A stretch of DNA of 64,000 nt from Selaginella moellendorffii. Lineage: Eukaryota; Streptophyta; Lycopodiopsida; Selaginellales; Selaginellaceae. Shown here piece after piece: positions 1 to 10,881 of this stretch. A program made the position numbers and the translations under genes. The stretch spans positions 890,463 through 954,462 of the forward strand of contig NW_003314266.1 of assembly GCF_000143415.4 (NCBI RefSeq). Reading direction: 5' to 3'. The notes beneath the pieces were generated by a model that worked only from the letters and a program-made list of their open reading frames with translations, did not search any database and had not been told where the DNA came from. The stretch's first letter is position 1. Every line of letters begins with the position of its first letter.

Positions 1-746
1 TAAGAAAAAAGTCAGCCTTGTTTGCTCAAGATCATACCCAGAAGTCCTTGCTCTCTGTAAGATTCGACAAATAGTTTCTGCTAACAGTGACTTTCAGTAT
101 ATACCTACAAGAAAGAAAGAAAAAAGCATTGACAAAAAGAGAGAGAGAGAAAAACATGAACACTAACCTCAATCTCACGTTTGTGCCGTTGTAGGATTCA
201 TACGGCATTTCCACCGCTGAGAACTCAAAAGGATAGACTTTTCTCTCCGCAATCTCTCCCAAGACATCCAGCTCCCTCACTGGAAAAAGTTGGAGTATAT
301 AGAACTTGAAACTATAGAACTAGAAACTAAAGCTACCAAGTGATGTGAAATCGTAGTAATTCCCGCGATCGAAATAGAGCTCTGTGAAGTTTTTCGTGTG
401 AGCAAAAAAAAGAGAGTTGTTCTATAAAAAAGTACCAATCTGCCCGAGTAGCTCGATCTTCACACCGGTATGCTCAAGCTTTCTTCCAGGCAATGGATCG
501 ATACGAACCTGTTGTTCCATGCTAGAAAAATTCCATGACGAGCTAAACAGCCATACCTCTCCATGAAGGCTCTCTTGGCTGTGAAAAATCGGCAGACCAT
601 TGCCCTTCTACAACACAATGCAAAACCATTAGCGGAAAGAAGAGGAAGAAATACAGAGAAATCGATACATAGTTTCTTCTGGTATCACTCTCGGCAAGCA
701 TGATCGCGATCACGCAAGGCGATTTGAAAGCGCCGACGATTAGATC
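1..746 (-). CDS. VPS26: VPS26 retromer subunit, 5' part (partial)
   Basis: VPS26 is the arrestin-fold subunit of the retromer core, which recycles sorting receptors from endosomes. Six exons can be read on the minus strand with GT-AG borders that keep frame: 669-746, 557-607, 436-508, 337-381, 168-279 and 38-104. Together they give the family's N-terminal half, including LPIFHSQES, GRKLEHTGVKIELLGQ, LYFDRGNYYDFTSL, RELDVLGEI, YPFEFSAVEMPYESYNG and NVRLR/YILKVTV. The 45-nt exon at 337-381 is easy to miss; without it the protein looks internally deleted. The start codon is not settled: the exon at 669-746 begins with an acceptor, and a short first exon should lie upstream (above 746). The gene runs off the left edge of the window, so the C-terminal half is missing here. 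Confidence 0.87.
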
Positions 747-918
747 CTGCCAGAGAAAGAGATCATATCAGTGTAAGAACAAAGATCACACCACACCATT
801 GCGCCTGCTCCGGGATGATAGAACCCTACATTCCATTTTAAGTACGTGGCACAATGTGAAAGTGACACGTCACAAACTTGGGATATTGATATTTGGAGTC
901 TTAAATTTAAAGGTTTGT

Positions 919-1369
919 TCAAGCAAACCCATTGTCGTTATAGAGGCAATCAATGGTGCTGGTCACAGCGCTTCCATCCTTGTCATTGCAAGTTGTAGTG
1001 AAATCGCACTCTGTGAAAAAGCGATCTGCTGCTATATAGAATTCGCTGAATTTTGAGTACTGCCAAACTGTGGGGTAAAACTCACTGCAAGTGAACGTCT
1101 TGTTGGGGTTAACCTGGATGCACCATGCCAAGTCGATGCTCATCAGAGCATAGAGCCGGCCTGTGCTCCTTTGGCACTTGAGATTTCGTGCTGACGGCTG
1201 GCAAGGAGCGGCATGAGGTCTTGAATCCTACAATGTTCAAACAAGCCATACATTTTCATCACTATAAGTACTAAGAAGAACAATATCATGGACTCACAGT
1301 GGCCTGTGGTGGAGTGCCCATGAGCAGCAGGACCATGGAGAAGCTGAGAAGGAGAGCAAACGATGCCAT
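919..1369 (-). CDS. small secreted cysteine-containing protein
   Basis: Two exons, 1298-1369 and 919-1227, joined by a 70-nt GT-AG intron in phase 0, give a protein of 126 residues ending at TGA 919-921. The first 24 residues are a clear signal peptide (MASFALLLSFSMVLLLMG then TPPQAT), so the product should enter the secretory pathway. The mature part has seven cysteines, for example in PCQ, LKCQ, AWCIQ, FTCS, TECD, TTCN and IDCL, and no membrane segment. I do not recognise the family; apoplastic peptide, inhibitor or cell-wall protein are all possible. The single-frame ORFs here mislead because they read through the intron. Signal peptide, intron and cysteine pattern support a real gene; the function is unknown. 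Confidence 0.6.
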
Positions 1370-1689
1370 GACTTTGAGAAACATGAATAGCTAGCTCTTG
1401 GCCAAGCTCATTGCTACTTTGACAGCTCTCCAGGTAATAACATAAAATTCTAAAAAGCTGTTGATCCACCCAGTCTCGAATAAAAGCAACTTTGGTGATA
1501 GGACCATCTGAGATCAAAACCAGCACCAGTGCTATAGAAGATTAGGTAATTAATGGATTTTAAATCTGTTGACAATATGAGTAAGGAATATACTATAAAT
1601 ATTTAAGTATATCACTAATTCTCTCTAATTCTTTTTAATTATGATTTAGTATTAATTTTATTATTAATCACTAATATAAACTGTGATTT

Positions 1690-1850
1690 TGAGTGCATGG
1701 AATATGGAAATAGAATATACACAATTATTCTATTAGCCTTAAAACCCTAGCTTATATATAAAAGAAGATTGAAATCAATCCGATAACTATCAAAATCCCA
1801 CTACACTAATATTAATATATAACATTGTAACGATTTAGCTGGACGTACAT
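1690..1850 (-). repeat. fragment of an LTR related to the 27.4-33.5 kb retrotransposon
   Basis: Starting at TGAGTGCATGGAATATGG this stretch aligns with the LTRs at 27417-27583 and 33399-33547: shared blocks include GGAATATGG, TTGAAATCAAT, CAAAATCCCACTAC and the CTAATATTA run. After the LTR end a pyrimidine-rich ATCTCCCTCTTTC resembles the polypurine-tract side of the element. It is therefore the 3' end of a related element or a solo LTR, diverged and broken at its right side. Confidence 0.6.
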
Positions 1851-2640
1851 TATCTCCCTCTTTCGAAAGGAAGGATAAAAGGTAATTAAAGTTTGAAATT
1901 AAACTCAATACATGAGAGTTCTTATTAAGTTAGTGTAAGTGATTAATTTTTTCATTATACTTTAGTCATTTAACCACACTATTGACCATTTGAAAGAGTT
2001 TCATTTATAATATCCACAAATATTATTTCTGATTTAGGGACTTGTTAACCTCGTTTATTAACCTATATGCCACTATACTTTTGCACTTAGTAGAAGTGCT
2101 TTATATGTTTGATCCCAAACGTACATATAAATGTATGTTATATGTACATTTATATAAATATTAGTGTACATATTTATGTACACTAATATAAATATGTATT
2201 AGTGTACATATTTATATGTTACACTATAGTTATGTCCATTTACCTTTGTTTCATTAATGATCCAAAACCATACATACCAAAGTCCCATTTCTTAAAGACT
2301 GGGCCGTCCATCTATAAGTGGTTATCCCATAACCACATTTTAGCATCTTTAAGATGCCTAGAGATATGGGAACACCCTTTCCTAATATCCCTTTTTTCAG
2401 TTTTTATCAAATCCCTTTTCATCCACAATAGTACTTGCTAACATTGTCAGTGTGTCAAGACTCGAAGGCCTAACCACTAAATCCCATTGACTTATAAAAC
2501 TTCTTTACCATATGACCAAACCTTTAGTCACTATACAAGAGGTACACTCTTCTTCATTTCTCACTTTAGGATGATATTTCAAAATACTATGGCTCTATGT
2601 AAGTTTCATTGGTACTCCCCCCACCTTTTGCCTGTGAGAC
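1851..2640. other. AT-rich intergenic DNA with a small perfect hairpin
   Basis: No gene is supported. At 2158-2190 there is a perfect inverted repeat with 15-nt arms (ATATTAGTGTACATA) around a 3-nt loop, followed by a further copy of the same GTGTACATATTTAT sequence. The rest shows no coding or structured signal that I can defend. Confidence 0.5.
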
Positions 2641-4294
2641 ATAAATCCTTAAGCCCCAAAGTGGAGCCGAAAGGGTGCCATGTGGTAGTAGCCGAAGTGA
2701 AAGCCAAACAAGCGTAACATGTTTGGACTAAAAGTTTCAACTTGAAAAGTCGAGAGCGAGAGTGGAACTCCTAACAAAGGGCTCAAGGAACAAGTTCGAA
2801 ACTAGCAATATGGATAAACAAGTAGGTAGCTTGGTGAAGTGTTTAAGAGCTGACTTTAGCTCCCTCAGGAGATCAAATGGTCAATGCTTCCAATCTAAGT
2901 GTGGTGGCACTATTTATTTGGATATCTGGCGTGGCTCAATGGAACTTCGTTTTAGCCCCATGGCTAGAGCACCCAAAGGTGGAAGGTGGGTACTCATGAG
3001 GCTTGGTGTAGGGTTATGATGTTTCGAAATGTTGTCTTAAAATCCCGGACTGTGGAAAGGAAAAAGAATAATCCTTTAGTGTAGTGACCAAGGATGCAAT
3101 CACATGGTGAGGAAGTCCCAAAGGACAGTGGGACTTAGTGGTTGGGCCTATGGGCCTTGATCCAGTGGCAATGTTGGTAAACACGGCCATGGACAAAAAG
3201 GGACTTAATGAAAACTAAATAATGGATATTAGAGAAGGTTGTTCCCCATATCTATGGGCATCCTAAGGATACTAAGAAGTGTATTTGGGATGATCACTTA
3301 TAGATAGAAGGCCTAGTCTTTGAGAGATGGGATTGTGATGTAGTTGGTGTTGGATCACTAGTGTGACAAAGGTGAATGGGCATGGCCTTAGTATAATAGG
3401 CTGATATGTTGATGGAACCTTTGGGGTGTCGATCATGGGATCAGATACGTGAAGCACTTGGACCAAATGCAAAGGTTGAGTGGCATATATGCTATTCTCG
3501 GGGCTAATAAGCCTCAAGTTCAGAATAAAACTTATGGAGGTTGTGAATAAAACTCCTCTAAGTGGTCACTAAAGTAAATTGGAAAATTTAGTCACTTACA
3601 TTGCCTTTGGGTGCATTAATTATGTGGCTAAAATGAAGTATCCAAATAGGTAATGCCACTTAAACTTAGATTGGGAGCATTGACCATTCGATTTTTCGGG
3701 GGAGTTAAAGTTGCCTCTTGAACACTTCACCAAATTACCGTATGTCATATTGGCTTTTTTTGGCTAAATTGGTTCCACTGGAGTGCAATCTCTACACTCT
3801 CCTTACTATCGTTTGACAATCGTTTTGGGCTTTCACCCCCTAACCACTAGTATTTGGACTCGGATTTGAATATGAGTTTGGATTCGGTCTCGGTTTTTGT
3901 CTCAGTCTCAGTTTTTGTCTCAAACTCCATCCTGGACTCAATTTCAATCTTTATTGGACTCCATCTTAGATTCTTTCTCGGATTCCATTTTGGACTCCAT
4001 CTTGGACACTATCTTGAACTCCTTTTCAGACTCTATTTTAAACTCCTCCTTAAACTCTATCTCGGACTCGGTCCGAACACTTTTATATATCACAACACTT
4101 GTTATGTGTCAATCCCTCTAATGTCCTTTTCTAGAGACTTGTTCACCGATCATTTTATACTCATTTCTCAAGCACTTATTTAAGAGTTCCACTCTCACTT
4201 TCAACTTTCTAAGTCAGAGTTTTTTGTCCAAACATGTTACATTCATTGGCCATATGACTTATTTTTGGCTCCACTTTGGGACTTAAGGATTTAT
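2641..4294. mobile_element. non-autonomous foldback-type DNA element with long terminal inverted repeats
   Basis: The ends are long imperfect inverted repeats: 2641-2776 (ATAAATCCTTAAG, CCAAAGTGGAGCC, GTAACATGTTTGGAC, GAGAGTGGAACTC) matches the reverse complement of 4181-4294, which reads GAGTTCCACTCTC, GTCCAAACATGTTAC, GGCTCCACTTTGG, CTTAAGGATTTAT. Similarity continues weakly further inside. The interior has no convincing transposase. It includes a degenerate pyrimidine-rich array at about 3850-4075 built from variants of GGACTC-ATCTT repeats. No clear target-site duplication was found, so exact ends are uncertain by some tens of bases. Confidence 0.6.
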
Positions 4295-4439
4295 ATTTTA
4301 TAGCTAGTGTAAGATAGAACAAAAGAGGACTAAAGAGCTAGACCGAGAATGCTTAGCAAGAATCACATAAAAGTTTCTACTTTATGTTTATTTAATTAAG
4401 TATAGATGTTAAGTTTAATTTACTAACACTTGAACAAAA

Positions 4440-4545
4440 GGAGCTAAAAAGAGAAATAGCAATATTGATCTTCTACTATTGTGGTAGTACGGAAAAAATA
4501 TCTAAAAGGACTTATTGATAGGTTACTCACAATCACATTTACAAC
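4440..4545 (+). repeat. dispersed repeat, second copy at 52070-52185
   Basis: The blocks ATTGTGGTAGTA, CTAAAAGGACT and CAATCACATT occur in the same order and spacing here and next to the assembly gap at 52070-52185. Both copies border inverted-repeat elements, so this may be an end sequence of one element family. Confidence 0.5.
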
Positions 4546-4758
4546 ACTCTTGGGCTTAGTAAAACTCATTGTATTTCTAAATGAGTTTGTGTCAACTTTA
4601 TTTGGTGCTACCAACTTATTAAAGTGTGCTTCTGATGTTGTTTTGAGTGTTTACAGATATTTTATAGATTTTTAAAAATCTTTTCTAGAGTATTTTTGCT
4701 TAAATATTTACATTTTCTTGGCTGGAAATGAAGTTTATTTAATAAACAAAAGAATTTA

Positions 4759-5477
4759 TATTTTTGGTGTGGTGCTATTTTGTGAGAGGTGTATTTTTGA
4801 AACTTTAGTAGTCCATTTAAAAAGAATTTTAAGTAAATGTTGAATTTTTTTTATCTAAGTATAATATTATTAAATAAAATCTGGCTATAAAATTAGTGTT
4901 TTGAACTAATTTTATAATAATAAAAAAATAAATGAAATAATAACCAACCAATACAATTCAGCTAAATAAATATTATTATTAATACTGGAAAGAAAAATAA
5001 TAAAAAATGGTAGTATTCAAAAAATTGTATTTAAAAGTTTATTAACGATTTGTTCTTTATTAAAATTTAAAAAAAATTTAATTTTTAATTTTACATTTTA
5101 TTATTTGTAATTTTAAAATTACTTTTATGTTCTTGGTGTGGTGTGATTTTGTGAGAGGTGTATTTTTGAAACTTTAATAATCCAATTAAAAATAATTTTA
5201 AGCAAATGCTGAAAACTTTTGTCTAAGTATAATGCTATCAAATAAAATCTGATTATTATTTTAAAATAATTTTATAATAATAATAAAATAAATGAAATAA
5301 CAACCAACAATGCATGGTATTATTAATACTGGAAAGAACAATAATAATAAAATAATAGTATTAATAAAATAGTATTTAAAAAATTATTAACAATTTGTTC
5401 TAAAGTAAACTTTAAATAAAAACTATTATAAATTTGAATTTTGCATTTTATTATTTGTAATTTTAAAATTACTTTTG
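4759..5477. repeat. diverged tandem duplication, unit about 0.35 kb
   Basis: Two head-to-tail units, about 4759-5127 and 5131-5477. Both start with CTTGGTGTGGTG-like sequence, continue with TTTTGTGAGAGGTGTATTTT, share AATACTGGAAAGAA near the middle and end in CATTTTATTATTTGTAATT followed by TTAAAATTACTTTT. Small indels and substitutions separate them. The second unit ends about 90 bp before the next gene. Confidence 0.8.
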
Positions 5478-5570
5478 TACCACCAAAATAGTGTAGACTT
5501 CTAGGGTTTTTCCGCGGGCCAAGAATGCCATCGCCATGGAGGTATCTAGCCGAGATCTAGAATCTAGGCA

Positions 5571-6470
5571 ATGTTTCAGCATGGTAGAATCCAGGCATTC
5601 TTCTCGATTTTCGGAAGAGATGCTAGAATCACTGGAGCTAGTGTGAGATTCATGGGCGGAGGGCCTCGGACATTCCCGGGCGGAGTTACAAAGTGGCAGT
5701 GGAAGAGAATGCAGGAGAAGAAAAAGAAGGAGAGGGACAGGATATGGCTGTCTAAGGAGAGATCTCTGTACGAGAGGAGGAGGAGGGCTCAGATAATGGC
5801 GTTGATGCCACTCCGGCCCTGGGAGAAAATCCATCCAGAGGCGCCATCGCTTCCAAAGATCGACAAGGATCCCAAGATCAAGGAGATGGCTCACCGCTTC
5901 CAGACTTGCCGAGGGGTGGATCTCTGGACCAAGAACGATGGTCCGGAGACATGCCGGGAGCTCCGAGAGCTCGACCAGGATGGCTCGGCTCCAGAGTTGC
6001 CGGTTCTCAAAGCTTTCCGGCCGCTGGCACTGTCAACTTCGCAGAGAATCAGCGATCTTAGCAAGAGCCAGCAGGTAGCAATGGCCCAGAAGCAAGAACA
6101 GCAGCGGCAAGATGAGGAGCAGCGAGAGTCCCGGATCAAGAAAACGTTTTACAGCCGGAGGCACGATGATCCTCCCGAGGGTGACGAGGTTTTCCAGCAC
6201 AGCCGGTTCATGCTAGCGAGTTATCTCCGCAAGCAAGGACATATGGGACTCGGCTACGCAGCCGAGACGACCGGGATCACGAAAGATAGCAGCACTTCTA
6301 GCGGTGACAGCGACAACACGATCGAGAGAAGTGACTACTCGTCGTGGCTGAGCGCGCTCGCAAACGATCGACAAAGGCTGGCCGAGCGACAGGAAAGTGT
6401 GGCCGCTGGAAAGAGATCTGGTCAACAGCATCGACCGGGTCAAGTTGCCACGGATGGCGATAAGCACTGA
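5571..6470 (+). CDS. conserved plant protein, probably organelle-targeted (function unknown)
   Basis: A single-exon ORF of 299 codons with strong codon structure. After a short N-terminus (MFQHGRIQAFFSIFGRDAR), which could be a targeting peptide, comes a conserved block FMGGGPRTFPGGVTKWQWK, then a highly charged helical stretch (about residues 45-80, rich in K, R and E) and a motif with DLWTKNDGPE around 118-127. A second charged coiled-coil-like region lies near residues 168-190. I recall similar GGPRTFPGG/KWQ-KRM proteins in land plants without a firm biochemical role, so no function is given. Upstream is a tandem duplication; downstream the 3' coding tail is copied again at 6772-7075. Confidence 0.65.
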   Translation: MFQHGRIQAFFSIFGRDARITGASVRFMGGGPRTFPGGVTKWQWKRMQEKKKKERDRIWLSKERSLYERRRRAQIMALMPLRPWEKIHPEAPSLPKIDKDPKIKEMAHRFQTCRGVDLWTKNDGPETCRELRELDQDGSAPELPVLKAFRPLALSTSQRISDLSKSQQVAMAQKQEQQRQDEEQRESRIKKTFYSRRHDDPPEGDEVFQHSRFMLASYLRKQGHMGLGYAAETTGITKDSSTSSGDSDNTIERSDYSSWLSALANDRQRLAERQESVAAGKRSGQQHRPGQVATDGDKH

Positions 6471-6771
6471 GCCAGCACTGGTGGAAATCTTACTCTCCAG
6501 CGCAGCGTTTCTATCAAGACGCAACGCGGTGGCCGATGATCTTGTTTTTATATTTCCTGGTACGTGATCTTATCTTCCCAGCTTTCTTATCGCTCTTTTC
6601 TCTCTTTCGTGCGTGGTTTTCTAACTGGAAGCGTGTTGGATCACAACAAAGCGAGAAGCATCAGTGATGATCGACTCACAGTAGCAAGGTGGCTCTCGGA
6701 TCAAAAAATCGCAATCCTCCCGCATCTTCCAAAGTTAAAAGTGCATAGCGGTTTCTTTGGAGACAGGTGTC

Positions 6772-7075
6772 ATCGTGGCTGAGAGCTTTTGCAGACGATC
6801 GACAAAAGCTGAGCGAAAGATCACGCTGCAAAGATGAAAAGCTTTTCTCCTCCATTACGCCAAATTGCCACGGTAACAACAAGCGATGAAACAACGCTGC
6901 TGTGCTGGGGAGCGCGATCGTCAATGGCAAATATCCGGTGGATCGTGATCTTGTTTTTAGCTCCTGGTACGTGATCTTATCTCTTGTCGCTTCGTTTTTT
7001 CTTTTTTCTTTCCTTTCTTTCGCTTGTTTGATCCGCTCAGTGAATGGTTTCCTGACTGTGATGTGGTTCCCACTT
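6772..7075 (+). pseudogene. duplicated 3' tail of the 5571-6470 gene
   Basis: TCGTGGCTGAG followed by ACGATCGACAAA-GCTG occurs at 6343 in the gene and again at 6772, and the similarity continues through AAATTGCCACGG and into the 3' flank (GATCTTGTTTTTA, CCTGGTACGTGATCTTAT). The coding tail SSWLSALANDRQRLAE becomes SWLRAFADDRQKLSE in the copy and then diverges. The offset is about 430 bp, so the gene end and its 3' flank were duplicated in tandem. It is not an independent gene. Confidence 0.6.
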
Positions 7076-7316
7076 TGTAGGTGCGACAAGGACACGCAAA
7101 AAACACCGCAAAAGAGGATCATTCAAACAAAAAATGCGATTTTGCTTAGTAGCAAGGGGCGGACAAACGCTCGGCCAATCATTTAGAGGCCAGTTTTTGG
7201 CACGATGCAACAGCAAATAGCACAGGAGTCAGGACTGATTCTTTCCCGGTTAGCCGAGGTTTTGTTCGAGAGGAATCCGAGCTGGGGACTGGACAAACGA
7301 GATCGGCTCCACACCA

Positions 7317-7480
7317 ATCACCGTAGGGGAGAAACTTGGCAATCCTATGAGCGAGAATCACCGCAAGGAGGGAACTTGGCAGCGAGAATCACCGCAAGGG
7401 AGAAACTTGGCAACCCGAGTCCAAGGTGGAACAGTCCGAGTTGGAGTCCGATATGGCTAGAGTCCGAGATGGAGTGTCCG
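7317..7480 (+). repeat. short tandem repeats
   Basis: GAGAATCACCGCAAGG with GGAGAAACTTGGCA is repeated three times with small changes at 7317-7413, followed by several copies of GTCCGAGATGGAGT-like sequence to about 7630. No gene is supported between 7080 and 8050. Confidence 0.55.
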
Positions 7481-8050
7481 AGATGATAGACTTTTCCCGG
7501 TTTCTCCGAGATGGAATGGCGTTCGTTTTGGAAGGGATCCGAGCTGGACGGCCCCAGTCACTGCAAGGGAGAAAGTTAATGAGCGAGCGTGGGGTGAGTC
7601 CGAGGTGGCTAGTCCGAGATGGAGTGGATCTCTTGACGAGGACGACAATGACTCCCTATGCCGTGCATGGTAGACGTGTGTGCACACACACTCTGTGTGT
7701 GCGCGAGGAAAAGGAATGGTGTGGTGACACGTGGCGTAGTGGCGGATATTCCGTTACTAGCCAAGAAGGTACATTCCGTCGGTAGGCCTATCGGTAAGTA
7801 AAAAAAATTGGCGAACGGTCTCCGTTATTTGGACTGAGATTATTTAAACGCAAAGGGGCATTTGATTTTGGATCCCTTCCAGCAAGGTTTTCCTTCTCGT
7901 CCGCCATAGCCCAGAGGATCCGCCGCCATGGCGATCGGTGGCGCATTCCCGCTGAATCGATGTAATATCGGCTAGATAGATTCGATCTGGTGCTCCCGAT
8001 CCATTGCGGTCTTCTTTCCTCGATTTCTTCTTCTTCGTCGGCAGCGCGCA

Positions 8051-8215
8051 ATGGAACCCGGCGATGCGGCACACCGCATCATGAGAAAGCTGAATTTCGC
8101 GGAGGATCAAGGCCCTGTCTCGAGGTCCGCCCCGTCGATGCCGTCGGCGCCCGCCGCTGTGCCAGCCCGCGCAAGGTCTTCCTCCTCTTCTCCTTCTTCC
8201 CACGCCAATCTATGA
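8051..8215 (+). CDS. possible upstream ORF (54 codons) in the leader of the SirB1-like gene
   Basis: ATG 8051 to TGA 8213-8215 encodes a short serine, alanine and proline-rich peptide starting MEPGDAAHRIMRKLNFAED. It lies downstream of a TATTTAA-like AT box (about 7847) and upstream of an apparent leader intron (about 8300-8424). It may be a translated upstream ORF of the next gene, a separate small gene, or chance. No family is recognised. Confidence 0.25.
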   Translation: MEPGDAAHRIMRKLNFAEDQGPVSRSAPSMPSAPAAVPARARSSSSSPSSHANL

Positions 8216-8456
8216 TCCGCCCGGAGCAGCAGCACGTATTTTCTTGAATCATCCGGCTCGTCACGATCGGTCCTGGCACCGCAAAGTAATTTTTCTCAGG
8301 TAACGTGGAATCCATCCCAATCCTATCGGTTAGAATAGAATGCCGGCACCGTTTCTTTCTTTTCTTTTCTTTGCTTGCGCTTTTTCGCGAAGCTAATTTT
8401 TTCCTCCATGGCATTGTTGTTACAGGACTGGCGGAAGCTTGGAAAATTCTGTGAGC

Positions 8457-10491
8457 ATGGCTTTGGCCTTGTTTCACCACAATCCCGTCGCGGCGGCTTG
8501 CGCATCCCTCAGGTCTAGCTGCGCGAATCGCCGGCGCCAGAATCCATTGTGTCACGCAACGATTTTGAGCTCCTCGCATTCATCCCGGTGAGTGGATATT
8601 AGACCGTGGTACTGTATTCACCACTGTTGACGTCACTAATCGTGTATTCTCGCGCTTGGTGATCGATCGACAGGGCTTTTAACAATCGTTGCAAATCCAA
8701 ACCTTGCATTAATAAATTGCTGGCAATGAGCTGTGGCACGGCGAAGCCGTGCAGTGGCCAACTTGAAAACGAGGTAACAACCGTTTGATTCATTCATGGG
8801 TTCTTCGTGATCTCTTTGTACTCACTTGCGTTGTCTCTGTGCGTGTAGACTATGAAGCTTGCTAGACGGGCTTTTTGCGAAGAAGTAACAAGAAAAGAAA
8901 ATGTTTCTCTGGCAAAGGTATATGGCCTACCCGACTGACGCTTTATCTCATCTTTTCCTTTTTTTCTTTTGTGGAAGGCTGCACTGTTGATTTCGATAGA
9001 AGACGAAGCTTTTATAATGGCTAATCGAGAAAGGGACATGGCAGCTTTGCAGAAGGAAGGTCGAAGTGTTTTCCCGCATACAAAAATATATCCCACCGAC
9101 GCGCTCTATTTGGAGGGCCAGAGCATTGCTCATTGGCTGGATAAGCTAGATTCTCTCGTCAAGACGAGTCAGCATCCAATGGAGGTGTTAAAGACGTTTA
9201 CCAAGAAATCCTCGCTAACCACGGACCCTAGTAACTTTTACTTGCACCAGGTTCTAAGTCTCGGTGCTGGAACTGGTAAGCGTCTTTGACTATTTTTTTC
9301 CTGACGATCTTACGTTGTGTTGTATTTTTTCTTCTTTCAGCTATAATGCTTGGCATCCTTTATATGGAGCTCTCCAGGAGAATGGGCTTACCTGTGAGCG
9401 GAGCACCAGTAGGGGATGACTTCCTCGTTTGGCCCTCGACTGAAAACAATGTATGGTGTGACTTTCTACGCACTGCTTAGGATTTTGACGTTCAGAATCT
9501 CAGCTAACCGTGTACTGTGAGTTTGGTGTTGCAGGTTATCAGTGGGGGTGATTCAGTCGAAACAGGGTTAAGTGCGGAGGTATAAGTTAGCTACATGTTG
9601 CCAGTGATGGTAATATCGTATCTCCTTTGGCGTGTGTGGTTCTCAGATGGTCTTTGAGCCCTTCAAGGGTGGAAAGATATGGTCCAAAAAATCAGATGGA
9701 AGTTACGTAAGGCAGCACTCGAGTGCTGCAAGTGGTCCGCAGGCTGGACCTCATCCAACAAGCGGCTTGCGACCCGTCTCTGACCAGGCAATCTTATCGG
9801 TTCTTCTGCGCAAGCTCAAAGTGAGTAGAATTCCTTTTCATTTTCACTTCTTTCCTTCTCTGCAAGAAGTCTTTTCTTCTTTTATTCCTTTGCATACACG
9901 ACTTCTGATATAGTTTTCATGGTTGGACTGTTTGTTGCACATCCAGTAGGGAGCAGTAGATCATCCATAGTGCTTAGCTTTGTTGTTGCAGCGCCTCTAC
10001 TGGAAGCGAGCAGCCAAAGCTTATGCAGGGTGCGACATTGCTGCCCCGCTCCATCCACTGGCGCTCGCCACTGCCCAAGGTGTGCCGCTGCTTAGTCTCG
10101 GCAAAGAGCAAACTCTTCTTCGCCCGCAAGACTTGAGGCAAGCAAAAGCTTTTGGTTTTCTTCCTCCTCAGCTTAGCGGTGCTTGTTTCCTTGTTTCGCG
10201 ATTGCACAGGCTTGCAGTAGCGGCATCCGAGAAGCTGTTGCTGTTGCAGCGAGACTGGATAACGCGGCGAGATCACGGGCTTCTCCTGTATCATTCCAGG
10301 TATAAAACTCTTCTTTAGTCCTGGCAAGATAGTAACTTGCGAAACACAGGCGATATGGGGAGGCTCTCCAGGAGCTGAGCGCTTGCCTGGCTGTGGCGCC
10401 GGTTCACGACTTGCAAATCCTGGAGCCATTCGTGGAGAAGCTTCACTTGCTCCGGGTGGAATCATCGTGGGCCGCGTCCTTGAACAGCTGA
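8457..10491 (+). CDS. SirB1-like (Transglut_core2) protein, probably plastid-targeted
   Basis: Ten exons keep frame: 8457-8587, 8674-8773, 8849-8917, 8978-9275, 9341-9450, 9535-9579, 9647-9820, 9992-10137, 10210-10299 and 10350-10491. The first exon (MALALFHHNPVAAACASLRS and following Ser/Arg residues) looks like a chloroplast transit peptide. The middle holds AALLISIEDEAF and LGILYMELSRRMGLPVSG, which fit the SirB1/transglutaminase-like fold; the end (DLRLAVAASEKLL, RRDHGLLLYHSRRYGEAL, LEPFVEKLHLLR) resembles a TPR-like tail. This order matches a plant family without a proven reaction. The intron 10138-10209 starts with GC instead of GT. The start was chosen because it opens the transit peptide and is the first in-frame ATG after the leader acceptor. 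Confidence 0.8.
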
Positions 10492-10881
10492 TCTTGATTG
10501 ATTGATCGATCAATCCAAAAAAAAGAGTATTGTTGGCTATCATAACAGAAAATAAACCATTGATCGATCCCACATTAAAACCTTTAAAGGTGAGTATTTT
10601 GCGTGAAAGCTTGGAAAAGATTGAGGGTCACGAAATAGTAACCTTTAAAGGTGTTAATGTGTGACATAACGAAATCGACCAATTGTTTAGAAAATTATTA
10701 TCCTTTTAATGTAATAATAAAACTATAACAAATAAATTGTAAGCATGTACCTACACATTAAGAAAAGATTGTTTCTCGTGATGATCAAAAAACATAGGCA
10801 TTCTTGAGTTTAAAAAAGAAAGAAAAGGAAAAGAACGAGAGAGAAAAATAATAGAGAGCTTCCTTCTCCCATCATCTTCTT
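10492..10881. other. intergenic, no gene seen
   Basis: AT-rich 3' flanks of two converging genes. The block AACCTTTAAAGGTG occurs at about 10578 and 10641; nothing else is supported. Confidence 0.5.

Noticed and set aside
1143-1526. 127-codon minus-strand ORF
   Set aside because: Runs through the intron of the small secreted protein gene in another frame; the spliced model with signal peptide is better.
5469-5894. 141-codon minus-strand ORF
   Set aside because: Antisense of the better supported 5571-6470 gene; Pro/Leu-rich shadow.
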